A stretch of DNA of 64,000 bases from contig JNEU01000189.1 in NCBI GenBank assembly GCA_000697475.1, positions 1 through 64,000 of the forward strand, given 5' to 3'. This document shows, one piece after another, positions 49,201 through 60,764 of this stretch. The DNA is from Lichtheimia corymbifera B2541. Taxonomy: Eukaryota; Mucoromycota; Mucoromycetes; Mucorales; Lichtheimiaceae. Below the pieces are notes generated by a model. That model was given only the letters and a program-made list of their open reading frames with translations. It was not told where the DNA came from and searched no databases. The position numbers were made by a program, and so were the translations under genes. Position 1 is the first letter of the stretch. The number at the start of each line of letters is the position of its first letter.

Positions 49201-49493
49201 ATGTCCCTGATATTCGTGTGAGCTTCCGATATGAGACGTTGATGGAGGAGCTTAATGCACTGCGTCATTATGCACCCCGCCCTAGCAAGGAGAAACAAGC
49301 TCCCGTTCCTTTGACCAAGCATGATATGGTAGGCGCTGCTGGATTAACCGAAGGTGCCAAATTGCAGCAGCACATTCATCACACAACCCACCATGATGAC
49401 AAGAACGAGAAGCCTCAAGAGCATTGGTCCTCGTTTCCTGGTGTCGGCGTTGTCGCCGAACGAGCTAGAAGAAAGACTACACAGCAAGATTAA
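46247..49493 (+). CDS. AMD1: AMP deaminase
   Basis: Fourteen exons (46247-46378, 46436-46604, 46699-46985, 47055-47109, 47181-47265, 47318-47423, 47491-47613, 47672-47776, 47836-47971, 48034-48100, 48159-48307, 48361-48609, 48671-48987, 49056-49493) give 805 residues, like yeast Amd1 (810). The N-terminal ~190 residues are poorly conserved and Pro/Glu-rich. The catalytic domain shows the zinc-site motif [14 protein letters not shown], the block [26 protein letters not shown] and [11 protein letters not shown] with the catalytic Asp pair. The C-terminus has [20 protein letters not shown], then a His-rich tail. It converts AMP to IMP in purine interconversion in the cytosol. All key residues are present. 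Confidence 0.97.
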
Positions 49494-49810
49494 ATACGAG
49501 TCATCTCCTCATATATAAATAAACAAAAACGCGATTCATTTGGATGTTGACAGCAGATATAAAAAGTAATGATGGAATTGCCAAGGCGAGTTTTATTATA
49601 GGAAAGGGAGTGGAGGTGCTGCTAAGCATAAAGGTGGTACGATAAGATCTGGTGATGCATTTATCCATGTCAACTGAAACAGGACAACCTCCGCCCTCTT
49701 TTTATCAAATAATCGGGATCGGAGGTACTGACAGATTCATGGCGGTGTAGAACAACAACCATATTAGAAGAAAAAGACCACTACTGCCGCCAAAACGAAA
49801 GCTTTCTTTC

Positions 49811-49814
<4 letters not shown>

Positions 49815-49861
<47 letters not shown>
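49815..49861. repeat. (TC)23 tract just upstream of LCB2
   Basis: About 47 bp of uninterrupted TC/CT ending 24 bp before the LCB2 start codon. It is either a 5' leader pyrimidine tract or core-promoter element. The position at the start of a gene differs from the other microsatellites in the window. Confidence 0.95.
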
Positions 49862-49864
<3 letters not shown>

Positions 49865-49884
49865 ATTGCTCGTCATTGGTTACC

Positions 49885-52122
49885 ATGGGAAAGGGCAAAC
49901 GAGCACACACCATCAGCATTCCCAGCATTCCGAGCATCAACCTCTCGGCCCCAAAGACTTCATTCGACCATTCATTCAGCGTCTCGCCACCCAGCTTTTT
50001 CCAAAAGAATAACGATGCCAAGCAGAGTACATCGCTCACGACGCAAACTATCGCCGAGATAGAACCACAACAAGTTCCCAAACGTTGGACTCCACCACGC
50101 AAGCCCAAACGATATGACGACCTTGAGCACAAGATGGAAGCTGCACCTCTCTATGTGCTTGTGCTTACCTATCTCAATTATTTCGTTCTTATCCTTTTCG
50201 GTCATATGCGAGATATTCTCGGCAAAGTGTTTAAACCACAAGCTTATGTTCATCTCAAGACTGTCAATGTAAGTTTAATTATCCATGTGTGTCGATGATT
50301 CACGCGTTTAATCATAATGTATGTGTGTGTAGGGATACGCGCCATTAGTGTCCGATTTCGACTCATTCTATAACCGCCGCTTGTACATGCGTATCCGGTA
50401 AGTAATGTGTGGAACAACATGCATAATAAGGGATAGGAAGGGGGTTGGGGTGGAGCAATAGATACTAACCTTATGAATCTCTCTCTCCAATTGCGTGTAG
50501 AGATTGTTGGAATCGACCAGTGACCGGAGTAGCAGGTCGCACGATTAAATTGTTGAATCGTGTGAGTCACGACTTTAACAAGACATTCCAGTAAGTTGAC
50601 AAGGAACAACAAACAAAACAGCAATCGTAGTAATAGTAAATCCATGACAATTCCAGCCTGACGGGAACGATCACTGAAACATTGAACCTTGCATCGTACA
50701 ACTATCTTGGATTTGCAGACAACAAGGGCCCCTGTGCAGATGCTGTTGAACAAGCTACCCGCCAATATGGTCTTGTCTCACCCAGCTCAAGGGCTGAAGC
50801 TGGTTCCACGCATTGGCTTACTGAATTAGAACGTCTCACCGCTCGTTACACTGGCAAGGAAGATGCCATGGTCGTTAGTATGGGATTTGCTACCAACTCT
50901 ACAACCATTCCTGCTCTCGTTGACAAGGTCGGTATACAAAAACATAGATGCACATATTCACGCATACATACTCACACACAAGTAACAGGGTTGTTTGGTC
51001 ATTTCTGATGAACTTAACCATGCATCGATCGTTTATGGTGTACGTCTTTCCGGTGCATCGGTCCGTGTCTTCAAGCATAACAATATGGATGATCTTCGTG
51101 AATTGCTTCGTGAAGTCATTTCTCAAGGTCAACCTCGTACCCATCGTCCCTGGAAAAAGATCATGGTCATTGTTGAAGGTCTTTATTCAATGGAAGGCAC
51201 CATGGTCAATTTGCCTGAACTTGTGGAGCTCAAAAAGGAGTTTGGTGTAAGTAGCAGATGCATATGCTGTATACACATTTTTTTTTCTCATGTTTTGCAT
51301 ATACAAATAGTTTTATCTTTACGTCGACGAAGCTCACTCCATTGGTGCATTGGGCGAGAACGGTGGTGGCATTTGCGACTTTTATGGCATCGATCCAGCT
51401 CACGTGGATATTATGATGGGCACATTTACAAAATCTTTTGGCGCTGCAGGTGGCTACATCGCTGCTGATAAGCCTGTCATTGATCATTTGAGATTGCGCA
51501 ACCATGCTTACGCTTACGCTGAACCCATGTCGGTCCCTGTTGCTATGCAAGTCATTACCACCATGCGCATTATTTGGTACGTGATCTAGAACACATATAC
51601 AACATGTTGTAGTCTAATACCCTTTCTTTTAGTGGTGAAGATGGAACTGATACAGGCCGCAAAAAGATCAAGCAATTGGCTGAAAACTCGCTTTACTTTG
51701 CAACCAAGCTTCGTGAAATGGGCTTCATCGTCTATGGTGATTACGGTAGTCCCGTTATTCCCCTGCTTCTTTTTAACCCTGCCAAAATTCCGTAAGTGCT
51801 TTAAAAGCTATTACCCACATGAAAATGATGCTCACGTATACGTCCCTTATCAGTGCCTTCTCCCGTGAACTGCTCAAGCGTGGTATCGCTATTTGCCTTG
51901 GTGGTTATCCCGCTACGCCGATCATTTCCTCACGTGCTCGCTTCTGTATATCAGCTGCCCATACCAAAGAAGATTTAGGCAAGTGCTATTGCTGTCACCA
52001 TCAGGCGTCATTGTCATTAACCTTGTGATCTTTTTTTAGACGATGCATTGGCCAAAATCAGTGAAGTTGGTGATCTCCTCATGCTGAAGCTTGTCAAGGG
52101 CCAAAAGAATGCTGATATCTAA
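49885..52122 (+). CDS. LCB2: serine palmitoyltransferase subunit 2
   Basis: Nine exons (49885-50268, 50333-50397, 50501-50590, 50657-50927, 50989-51246, 51311-51576, 51633-51791, 51854-51978, 52040-52122) give 566 residues. One membrane helix lies at about 88-107 ([20 protein letters not shown]). The PLP-dependent alpha-oxoamine synthase core has [65 protein letters not shown] and the Schiff-base Lys in [14 protein letters not shown] (about residue 397). The Lys identifies Lcb2 rather than Lcb1. The enzyme condenses serine with palmitoyl-CoA in the ER to start sphingolipid synthesis. The last intron (51979-52039) is GC-AG with a GCAAGT donor. The 3' end is 194 bp from a convergent gene. Confidence 0.97.
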
Positions 52123-52316
52123 TCAAAAGTCTATCTCTCTTTCTCTCTCTCTTTCTCCCGCTTGTTCTTTCTTTCTTTATCTATTCTTTCTTTGTCATAG
52201 TATTTGCTTGTTCCCCTTTTTTCTTTTTAATCAATCCCCCTTTTGTACAATTTATTTATTGTAAGCCAGTGATGATATTTTCAATAGAAGAGATAATGAG
52301 ATGATGATATACAATT

Positions 52317-55089
52317 CTACAATGACGGTTGCTGTAAGAAGGGGTCCCAGTCGGTCCATGTGACACCACTTGGAGCATTCCATAATGGCATATCAGATGT
52401 CAGGCTTGCTAAATCAAATTGCAGGTCATTGTTCAATAAAGACATTGGTGACATTGTATCTTGTTGGTCGGTTGCGTCGTGATGGATATCCGAAAAGGGT
52501 GGTTGTTCATTATTCTGGGTGGATGCATTGTCTGCTGTTGATGAGGGTGTGGTGGTGGTGCTCGATGAATTATTGCCAGGTGATGCGGTATCGTGTGCTG
52601 CATGAGTAGGACAAAACAAAATGACATCGTTGTTGTTGTTGTTATGTCGTGGACCATTGAAGACCGAATATCTTGCTGCCAGCTTCCTTAAAAGACCAGC
52701 TATCCGACTTGTAGAGAAAGCATTTTCTTTGGCATGCAGTTCGGCACACTGGGTCAGGTTGTGTATACCTTGCTGTTGTACACTTTGATTATCACTCTTT
52801 GCATTGTGTATGGAGACAAGCGCAGCTTGGAACACAGCACTGGCATTCGAGTATTAGTATCGCCACTGGTTGTAAAATTGTTTACATGCACTTACTATGC
52901 GATCCAACTCCAAGACATGCATCCATGATCTTGTTTTTCAAGTGCTTTCACAGAATCAACGATGCTTGTAGCTGCTGAGGTACATATGCTGATCGCTTGT
53001 AATGCCCGTGTCAGATCCATCATTTCATCATCACCAATAAATGGCCGGTGTAGCAGCAGCAAGATGCAATTGTACGAAATGTTCAAGAATGCTTGTAACA
53101 CCAATGTTAGTAAGGTATTAGTCCAACAACAACATCATCATCATAATGGCTTACCTGCTTCTGGCATTTTTACGGTTGTAGAACAAAAGGCGTAATTCAA
53201 ATGTTTGGGTAATGATGTCTTCCACTCTATCAACTTGGCATGGAGTGCATCAATCACGTAACCATCGCGGCGTGCTGATGAATTGAAAACCTTGGGAGAA
53301 TACAGGGCAACAAGCACATGGCCAAGTAATCGGGATAATCCAATGCCTTGAAGAAACATCTCATAGACTGGTGTCTTGTTGATAATCGCTGTCTCTGCCT
53401 CTATAATCATATCCGGCCTTGATCCATCGGGTGTTTGGGTCTGGAAAGAGGATGGTAGCTCAAACGGAGAGGGTAGCTGGACATCAAAATCCTCGTCTAA
53501 TATAGCGATGCTTTTGAGAGAGAACATTTGGAGTGTGAGCATGATGGAGAATGATAGAGCAGAGTATGTAAAACTTACGGGCGTCCCATTTCAGCAGCTA
53601 TTTGTCGATCGAGATTATAGGCTGCATACCAGATGCGTCTGCGCAATTCGATCTCATGACTGGGGATTTGCCATTGCCTGGAGGTACGATGTAAACCTAA
53701 TCCTTGCGCCTTTACACAAAAAGAAGAAGATCAGATCCAGAGTTCTTAAATACATAATGGTGTTGAATGGACTTACCATACGAATTGCCTAAAATCAATC
53801 CAATAGAGTAATGAGACCATGATGCCCGTAGGAGTGACCAAATCAACAACATACCAATCCGCAAATATACCTTTAGAAATAAAAATGATGGTTACCTTGA
53901 TGATGAGTTTCCCAATGCTCCCCTTCCCACAATAACATACCACTGTTGAAGCATATCATCCAGATTATCTGATTCACCAGCCGTGAACATTGACAACAAT
54001 AAAAGTGCTTGTACTGTGCTAAGCTTGGACCGTTTATGGACATATTCGAGGATTTGCTCTGCTTTGGATCTCAGTGTTTTGTATATACGCCTAAGGATAT
54101 CTCGATCGTGTCTCGTATGTTTCCCTCGAATCAAGTACTGAGCTCCTAATGTGCACATGGCATATAACAGATGCATACTGGGTGGCTGAGGATGCTGATA
54201 ATAGTATTGCTCGAGAAAGAACACCTTGTTGACGATAGGATAATGAGGATGGATGTGAATGAAATAACTAAGACATGATGATCAGCATCCGCCATTATTG
54301 TTAGCACTATTTCTTCTTAACCCACCTTTTTATAAGATCATCAGCAATTGCTACAGTCATTTCTGGTATATCCGAGAATAGCATATGTCGATGTTTGGGA
54401 TGAGGTTGGCTTGCAAGTATCCGCAATCCGTCAGCTGCATTGTACTCTTCTCCATGAATGATCACATGCTCATCCTTTTCACTGTTGACTTTTTGCACCA
54501 CCCATGGCTCCTTAGCACCCAAGACGCGATGGCGAAGGTTCGTGCTGAATAATTGCTGATCCATCAAATGGAATCCGGAGCTACCACCGATATAAAGCGT
54601 ATGATCATAATCTGTCAGTTGAAGTCTCCCAAGGTGGCCAGCAAGAGCATCCTCATTATCGACTGCTTCATCCACTACTAAACCACGGCAGTATGTATCC
54701 AAGGAGGGTGGCCTTGATTTGTCAGCTGTCTGAGTCGTGCTGGTGGTGGTGATAGTGCTGCTGCTATTGGACTTTTGCAGTAATGCTTCCAAGCGTCGTA
54801 TACGGCTCTCCAACTCTTCAACATAGCTTGCAGCAACAGGTCCTCGTTTCTTTTGCTCGATTGAGAATTCACATGCCATATTGTTGCTTTGACATGTACT
54901 GCAAGGTTGCATGACGTCCGCATTGCATCGAGTCTTTTTCTTTCGGCAGAGATCGCAACTACGTTTTGCTCTCGATCGTTTCACTCGTGGAATGTCAACG
55001 TAATGACTATCATTTGCCGGCTCTTTTGGAAGAATAACTGGAAGTGTGGAAGAAGAGGAGGAGGCCGAGGAGGAGGAGGTTGGTTGCAT
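52317..55089 (-). CDS. Zn2Cys6 fungal transcription factor
   Basis: Eight exons (55089-54326, 54267-53941, 53870-53855, 53788-53777, 53709-53579, 53510-53155, 53091-52896, 52839-52317) give 774 residues. The zinc cluster lies at residues 45-73 (Cys45, 48, 55, 63, 66, 73; core CDLCRKKKTRC), followed by a coiled coil (VEELESRIRRLEALLQ). The fungal-specific middle homology region shows YFIHIHPHYPIVNK, MHLLYAMCTLGAQYL, STVQALLLLSMFTAG, and the conserved segment WYICGLAIRMAQGLGLHR with RRRIWYAAYNLDRQIA. The C-terminus is Gln/Asn/Ser/Thr-rich, like an activation domain. The segment WYICGLAIRM requires two consecutive microexons of 16 and 12 nt. Target genes cannot be predicted. Confidence 0.9.
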
Positions 55090-55248
55090 AGTGTGTGTAA
55101 GTGGAAGGGATCAAGGTGATTTTCTCGGCGGCTTCGGGATCAAATGCCGTGTGGTGGTGGTTTGATGATGAAATATATAAAGACCATTTTATGGAGATTG
55201 ATGGCTCAAAGTATATACAGTGGATGAAAATAAACATCTAACATCTAA

Positions 55249-57072
55249 TTATTCTGGTGGCTGTTGATACATCTGTTTGCTTTTGAACTTGAATAAAACG
55301 AGCAGTGCCCCTGAAAGTGTCATCAATGAGCAGATAGCAAACATTGTTGAGGTAGATAAACGATCGGCCTAAAAAAACAATCAAAGAAAACATGAACATC
55401 CAAATAAATATGAAAAAGACAATGAATATAACTTACATGCCACATGATTACACCAACACCAAAGTTCATTGGGATTCTAAGCAGTGTCATTATTGCAGCA
55501 CGTGTCTCCTCGGGAATCACCTCGGCCTTCAGGGAAGAGATGGATGGGAAATACATTCCAGTAGTAAATTCAAACACGTGATAGCTTATCACAAGTATCG
55601 GTAGCTATGGGATGAAGCATCATCAGTTGCTGGTATACAGGTTCAATTCTGATCCAATGGCTCACCGAAGTTGAGTTATCATAAACCATGGCTGTAAATG
55701 CTCCACCGGCGAGTGTGAGTGCCAAGGTCAAAAGCCTATCCTTACTACACCAGGCTAGTCCTCTTTGCTCAAGCTTTTGAAAAGTGATTGATCCCATCAT
55801 GACAGCGAACATCATTGTTGAGAAAAGGTATCCGAATGGAATTTCTTGATCTCCTTGCGTGACGCTATCTGCTCGATGTGCTGTGACATGACACGTTATT
55901 ATCTTCATTTTTACGTATGTTGATAGCCAATCGATGATTACATACCATGAATAGAGGCTGCAGTTTCAATAGCTGGTGTATACAATAGCACAAAGATATA
56001 CATGGCACATTCAAAGAAGGTTTGCGCAGCTCCCAAGATGAGGATATTCGAATCTATCCCAATGGATAAGTCGCATGCTTGAAACAATGACATCTATACG
56101 TTACCATTCCATAAGGTCTTCAATCCATCCATCAGTGTACGTGACAAACGTGCTTGGTTGCTATTAGTTTCGCCATAATTTTCAGACCAAGTTGAAGTGA
56201 TCAATACACCTGCACCTATAGCGAGTAGGATAGCCAGAATGAAAGGCGCAGTGAAGCCCCAGATATCGACGACAGCATTGGCTACAATGCCAGCGATAAT
56301 TGCCACCAAGCCGTTGAGAAATGTAGCCTTGGCAAACGTGCGTGACATCCAATCGGCTGGGATTCCACGTGCAGAATGCTCTGCAACATACCAAGCTTCC
56401 ACCACACTGAATTGCATTGATGCAGCCATCCCAGATAAAATATGTGATAGGACAAGGAGTGGATAACGGGGACCCAATCGCAATAACAATGAAAGGATCA
56501 ACGTAGCACAAAAGACTATACAAATCCTCCGTCGTCCCCTAAAGAGAGAGAGAGAGAGAGAGATCGCCATAGCAATGCAATATGGATCAATTCGCTGTAT
56601 ATAGCGCTTTTGATTTTCCTTACCATGAATCGGCAAGACTACCCACTGCCGTACCACCCAGCGCACCACTGACAAACCCTGTCAAGAACAAAAAGGCGAT
56701 TTGCACCAGCTCGAATCCATAGGATTGATACAGTTTGTAGAGATAAGGTCCTTGTAACCAGTCCGCCCCTTTATAACGCACGCGTTTAGAAACGAGAAAA
56801 AAGGACAATGCAGCAATGAACCTCATGTACCTTGGATGATAACATAGACTGAAAGGTACTTGTATTGAAGAGCCTTGAGACGACGCTCCTCATTGCCAGA
56901 AGCATCAGCGTTAAAGAATTCCAAAGTCATCGCCTGTGCACGTTGGTAGTCAAAGGGGATAAAAGGAACTGGGCAATGCTAAATTTGGTCTTGGACTAGT
57001 AAGTATACGTCTAGCGACTATTCCCATTTTGAAAGGGGTAACATATACTGTGTCATATTGTGCTTGCATCAT
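55249..57072 (-). CDS. MFSD5-like (molybdate-anion-transporter type) MFS protein
   Basis: Eight exons (57072-57049, 56978-56831, 56768-56624, 56538-56105, 56053-55946, 55880-55666, 55604-55437, 55368-55249) give 453 residues, like human MFSD5 (450). The family signature GADWLQGPYLYKLYQSYGFE is present, then GALGGTAVGSLADSWGRRR, SHILSGMAASMQFSVVEAWY, and FEFTTGMYFPSISSLKAEVI with PEETRAAIMTLLRIP. Around 12 helices are predicted. Algal MoT2 of this family carries molybdate. Fungal substrates are unproven. The two-codon-phase-matched first exon (MMQAQYDT) is less certain than the rest. A downstream start at 56930 is possible. It is divergent to PDCD2 across 376 bp. Confidence 0.88.
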
Positions 57073-57448
57073 TCTCCAACCATGGTCATCCAATCATAGC
57101 AACCAATTACTTGTCGTCTTTTCTTCAACTTCAACAAGGTGGAATACATTCTTTAAAATAGTAGCTTAATTTATGTAGGCATCAATCCACACCAACAATG
57201 AATAGCAAAGGGTAGTTATATATATAGCAAATAAAGGAAAGGTTATTTTACTTTAGTACATAACCACATGACCAAATCACTGAAGATACTAAGACTATTC
57301 ACTAAAGGCTCTGAATAGGGTGTAATAATGCGAGCATGCATATTTGGTACATGAGCTTGCCTGCGTCTGTGTGGCTGTCAAAATGTTGCATTGTCATTCC
57401 GCACCGCCACAAGCCAATTTTGCTGGTTTCCCTTTTGCCTTTCCCTCC
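57073..57448. promoter_or_regulatory. 376-bp divergent promoter, MFSD5-like gene and PDCD2
   Basis: Short head-to-head spacer. Upstream ATGs at 57344 and 57383 are in frame with PDCD2 and could lengthen it N-terminally. No distinct element was recognised. Confidence 0.4.
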
Positions 57449-58897
57449 ATGTCAAAAACAGATCACGATTCCGACAGCGACGTCTCCGAGCTCGATGCCA
57501 AAGAGTTGAGCCAAGCCCTCTCGACAGACCATTGGGCTCCCATGCTAGGCTACTGCGAAGATCCAGAAACACCTTTAACTGCTGACACTTTTCCAAGCAA
57601 ATCAGGCGGCAAACCAGTAAGCCCTCGCTCATTCAACCCAACCCAACCCAACCACCGATTATTGAAACGTGTATTATCATAGGCATGGTTGAATCCCGAA
57701 ACGATATTGGAAGCAGAGCAAGTTACTTGTCGTAACTGTGAACAGCCCATGGTATTACTTTTGCAGGTAGGTAACAACAGTATCATGTAGCAAAACAATC
57801 ATTTATTGACCCTCTTCTATAAAGCTCTATACGCCTGAAGATCAACCTGCCGAAGCGTTCCATCGTATGGTTTATGTGTTTTGTTGTAAGGATGGTGGAT
57901 GTATCAAACAAGATTGGACCGGAAGGTAAGGAAAAGATTCAACTATACAAATACTGGGATAGTTTATATTGACAGCATGATTGAAATAGTTTCAAGGTGT
58001 TCCGAAGCCAATTACCACGTGAAAACCCTTATTATCCACCACCTGAAGACGAAGAAGATGAAGACAACGACGTTGCAATTGATTTCTCGCCCAAGCAATT
58101 CACTCCACCCAAACAATGTGTGATTTGTGGTTTGGCAGCCAACAAAATGTGTGGAAAATGCCACTCAGCACATTACTGCTCAAGGCAACACCAGCTTGTG
58201 GATTGGAATTCGTGTCGACACAAGGATTATTGCAATGCCAACAACAACAACGATGATGATGACTCAGTCGCTCGGATGCGCGCATCAAGATTGTTCCCAG
58301 AAAAGGAAATTGTGAGTGAAGCTGAAGGTCGTGGAGAGGATGGCGAAGAGGAAGATGCACAAAAAGCACATACAGCAAGTCAACAACAGGGAGGAACACT
58401 CTCAGGAGGTAAATATATACACGGCTCTGAATGGACTCGATCACTTATATATACACCTCATAGAAACGGCGCTGGCGCTACGAGGTGATGAAACATACGA
58501 AGATTCCAAGGTGGATGTGGATGATGCCTTCCTAAAGTTCCAAATCAAGATTGGTTTATATCCTGATCAAGTGCTTCGTTATGAACGTGTGGAGTATGAT
58601 ATGCCTGACCGTGAACCTTTATGGGTGCAAGGTGGATGTAAACCATCGCTTGTTCCTGATTGCGAATGCTGTGGTGGCCCACGTACTTTTGAATTCCAGA
58701 TCCTGTCGACGCTTATCAACTTTTTGGATATCACACCTGATGCAAATGACGCACTCGATTGGGGATCATTGTACATTTACACCTGCAAGCACAATTGTCC
58801 TATTGGTGATAACGTGTTCGCATCCGAATACCTTTGGAAGCAAGATTTCTCCACCGATGGCATGGATTTGAACAAGACTGCATCTCGCTACTTATAA
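57449..58897 (+). CDS. PDCD2: PDCD2 family protein with MYND finger (40S assembly factor)
   Basis: Five exons (57449-57616, 57683-57766, 57825-57925, 57990-58408, 58464-58897) give 401 residues. The N-terminal PDCD2 block contains LGYCEDPE and PETILEAEQVTCRNCEQPMV. The MYND zinc finger follows (CVICGLAANKMCGKCHSAHY, CSRQHQLVDW, HKDYC). An acidic linker comes next. The C-terminal PDCD2_C domain contains IKIGLYPDQVLRYERVEYDM, PDCECCGGPRTFEFQILSTL, DALDWGSLYIYTCKHNC. Human PDCD2 and yeast Tsr4 chaperone ribosomal protein uS5 (Rps2) for 40S assembly. Presence of the MYND finger is the metazoan-like form. Tsr4 of yeast lacks a typical one. Upstream in-frame ATGs (57344, 57383) are alternatives. 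Confidence 0.92.
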
Positions 58898-58983
58898 TAA
58901 TAAAAAACAATCATCGTTTTGCATTCATTCCTCATCAATCAAGATCACATTCATGTATTCATTCACACATTGTAAACAAAGAG

Positions 58984-59394
58984 CTAGTCATCACAACCAT
59001 CGACATTAAATTCCTTGTATACTTGAGCAATTGTCTTGGATGTCTTGTGAGCATACTATGGTAGTGGTGGTGGTTTTTTCTTCATGTAAGCAAACAAACA
59101 TGTGCATATCATTTGTTGAAGGATCTACTTGCATGTGTCATAAGGAAAGTGGTTGTATCTTTCACATCATTGTACTCGTGCAAGAGCTTGATGCGTCCCT
59201 GAAGTAGACGGGTAGCTTCTTTTCCATCCATGCTTGCGAACATCATCATGAGCAATAGGGAAAGGGAGGTGGAAAGGACATCCTGCCTACTTTAGTTCAG
59301 CGCAAAGTAGTTCGTATTGACGTTGGATTGCTTCAACATCCTCGTGTTTCTTGAGGTTAGATGCATTGGTAGCAGTGATAGGTGACGCTGGCAT
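58984..59394 (-). CDS. SWI5: recombination mediator Swi5 (Sae3)
   Basis: Three exons (59394-59291, 59232-59133, 59055-58984) give 91 residues, the same length as yeast Sae3. The N-terminal half is a coiled-coil (HEDVEAIQRQYELLCAELN). The Swi5 signature is GRIKLLHEYNDVKD. The C-terminus is KTIAQVYKEFNVDGCDD. With Sfr1, Swi5 stimulates Rad51/Dmc1 strand exchange in recombination repair and meiosis. The second intron has a GC donor (GCAAGT at 59132). Using the nearby GT instead gives a premature stop and loses the conserved C-terminus. The 3' end is only 86 bp from the convergent PDCD2 stop, so the mRNAs may overlap. Confidence 0.88.
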
Positions 59395-60764
59395 GTTTGG
59401 AAATTGGAGAACAACAGGGGGAGGCGAAATAGAGAAAAGAAAGCAAATGAAACAAGCTTTGTTTGTTTGTGGAAATTCGAGTAATTTGGATAAGGGAAAG
59501 ATAGCACGCCTTTTTGCCCCTGATATTCCTTCTCGCCACATTGTTCTTTGTATTCTGTATCCATCATCATAGGGTGATCGGAGGTATGCCATTACCTTTC
59601 TTTATTAACAATGCACTCGCTCCCCACATCACGTTTTAACCGGCTTGTAGCTGCTGGGAAAATGAGCATATACCAAAATGGTTACTGCCTGCCGTGGATT
59701 TCAAGCACGATCATACTAAATTATTCTCTCCTAAAAGCGTCCTCTAATACTAGTGTACTTGTTGTGATGTGTCTCATGAGGATAGTGGGGTCACAAGTTA
59801 TACGTCAAGCCTGTCGTCAGAAATAAACCTGCCAAAAAAGAGGGATCGACAATGACCGAGAAATGACATGTGGGATGTGGCAATCTTGATACGTATGATC
59901 AAATAATAGGTTCAAGGAATGAGACAATTTCATCGATATCAAAAAGATGATATGCACCACTCAACCCCCTGTTGCTTTTATTTGTTGTTTGATATACAAA
60001 GCTATGATGTATCAGCGTGTTGATAAGCAGAGAGCAACGTTTGTTTTATGGGATGTGATTGACAGGATGGGCGATCTACAGGAATGTGTAATTGGTTGGC
60101 ATTAATTAATATAGCATGGATGCTCGCTGAACGTTTTTGGTCTTTTCCAAAGGAGAACCTTGTGGGTCTTTGACCTGAAAAAGAGAAACTCAACGAGCAC
60201 TGCATCCAAGACTGTTTCATCCCCCTATCCGGTTTCAATGATAATGCTCATCATTGATATACTGCTGCTGGTGCTCCTCAACCACGAACTCGGTGGTGGT
60301 GGTGTGAGATCATAAGCAACACTCACACACACACACACACAGCGGATCAAAAAATACACGAGACTAAAGCGGATCATAGTGTAACACGCATATAGGATAA
60401 AGTTGCACAAACGACAAGTTTGGGGGGAGAAGGATGAACAAGGCTAAATATGGTAACCATCAAGGGGGATGGTTTGTAGGAAAAAATAGAGCATATGTTG
60501 ATGCATTGTATAAAAAGCATCCTGTGCTGTTGCCGTGACATAACCCTTTCCTTCTTTCCATCACAGAAACCATAGGTCAACGCGCATGCCAGCATCGTCC
60601 TCTTCCCCTGTTGCATAAAAGAGAGCATAAGCACACCCACTACATAATCTATACGCATCATTCATTCATTCATTCATTCTCTCTTTCTCTCACTTACCCT
60701 TCCTTTTTCTTTTCCCTCTCTCACTCTCACTCTCTCGTCACTCATTTCCAACCGTGATCTCATT
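59395..60764. other. intergenic 1.37 kb, no supported gene
   Basis: Spacer between divergent SWI5 and the GRAM-VASt gene. It contains a CA-rich microsatellite at 60323-60341, ATTC repeats at 60661-60680 and CT-rich leader-like sequence near 60680-60740. The frames at 59611-59826 and 60002-60238 have no family match. Nothing else is seen. Confidence 0.5.

Noticed and set aside
60002..60238. Minus-strand ORF between SWI5 and the GRAM-VASt gene
   Set aside because: No family resemblance, no supporting exon structure, and an AT-rich intergenic setting.
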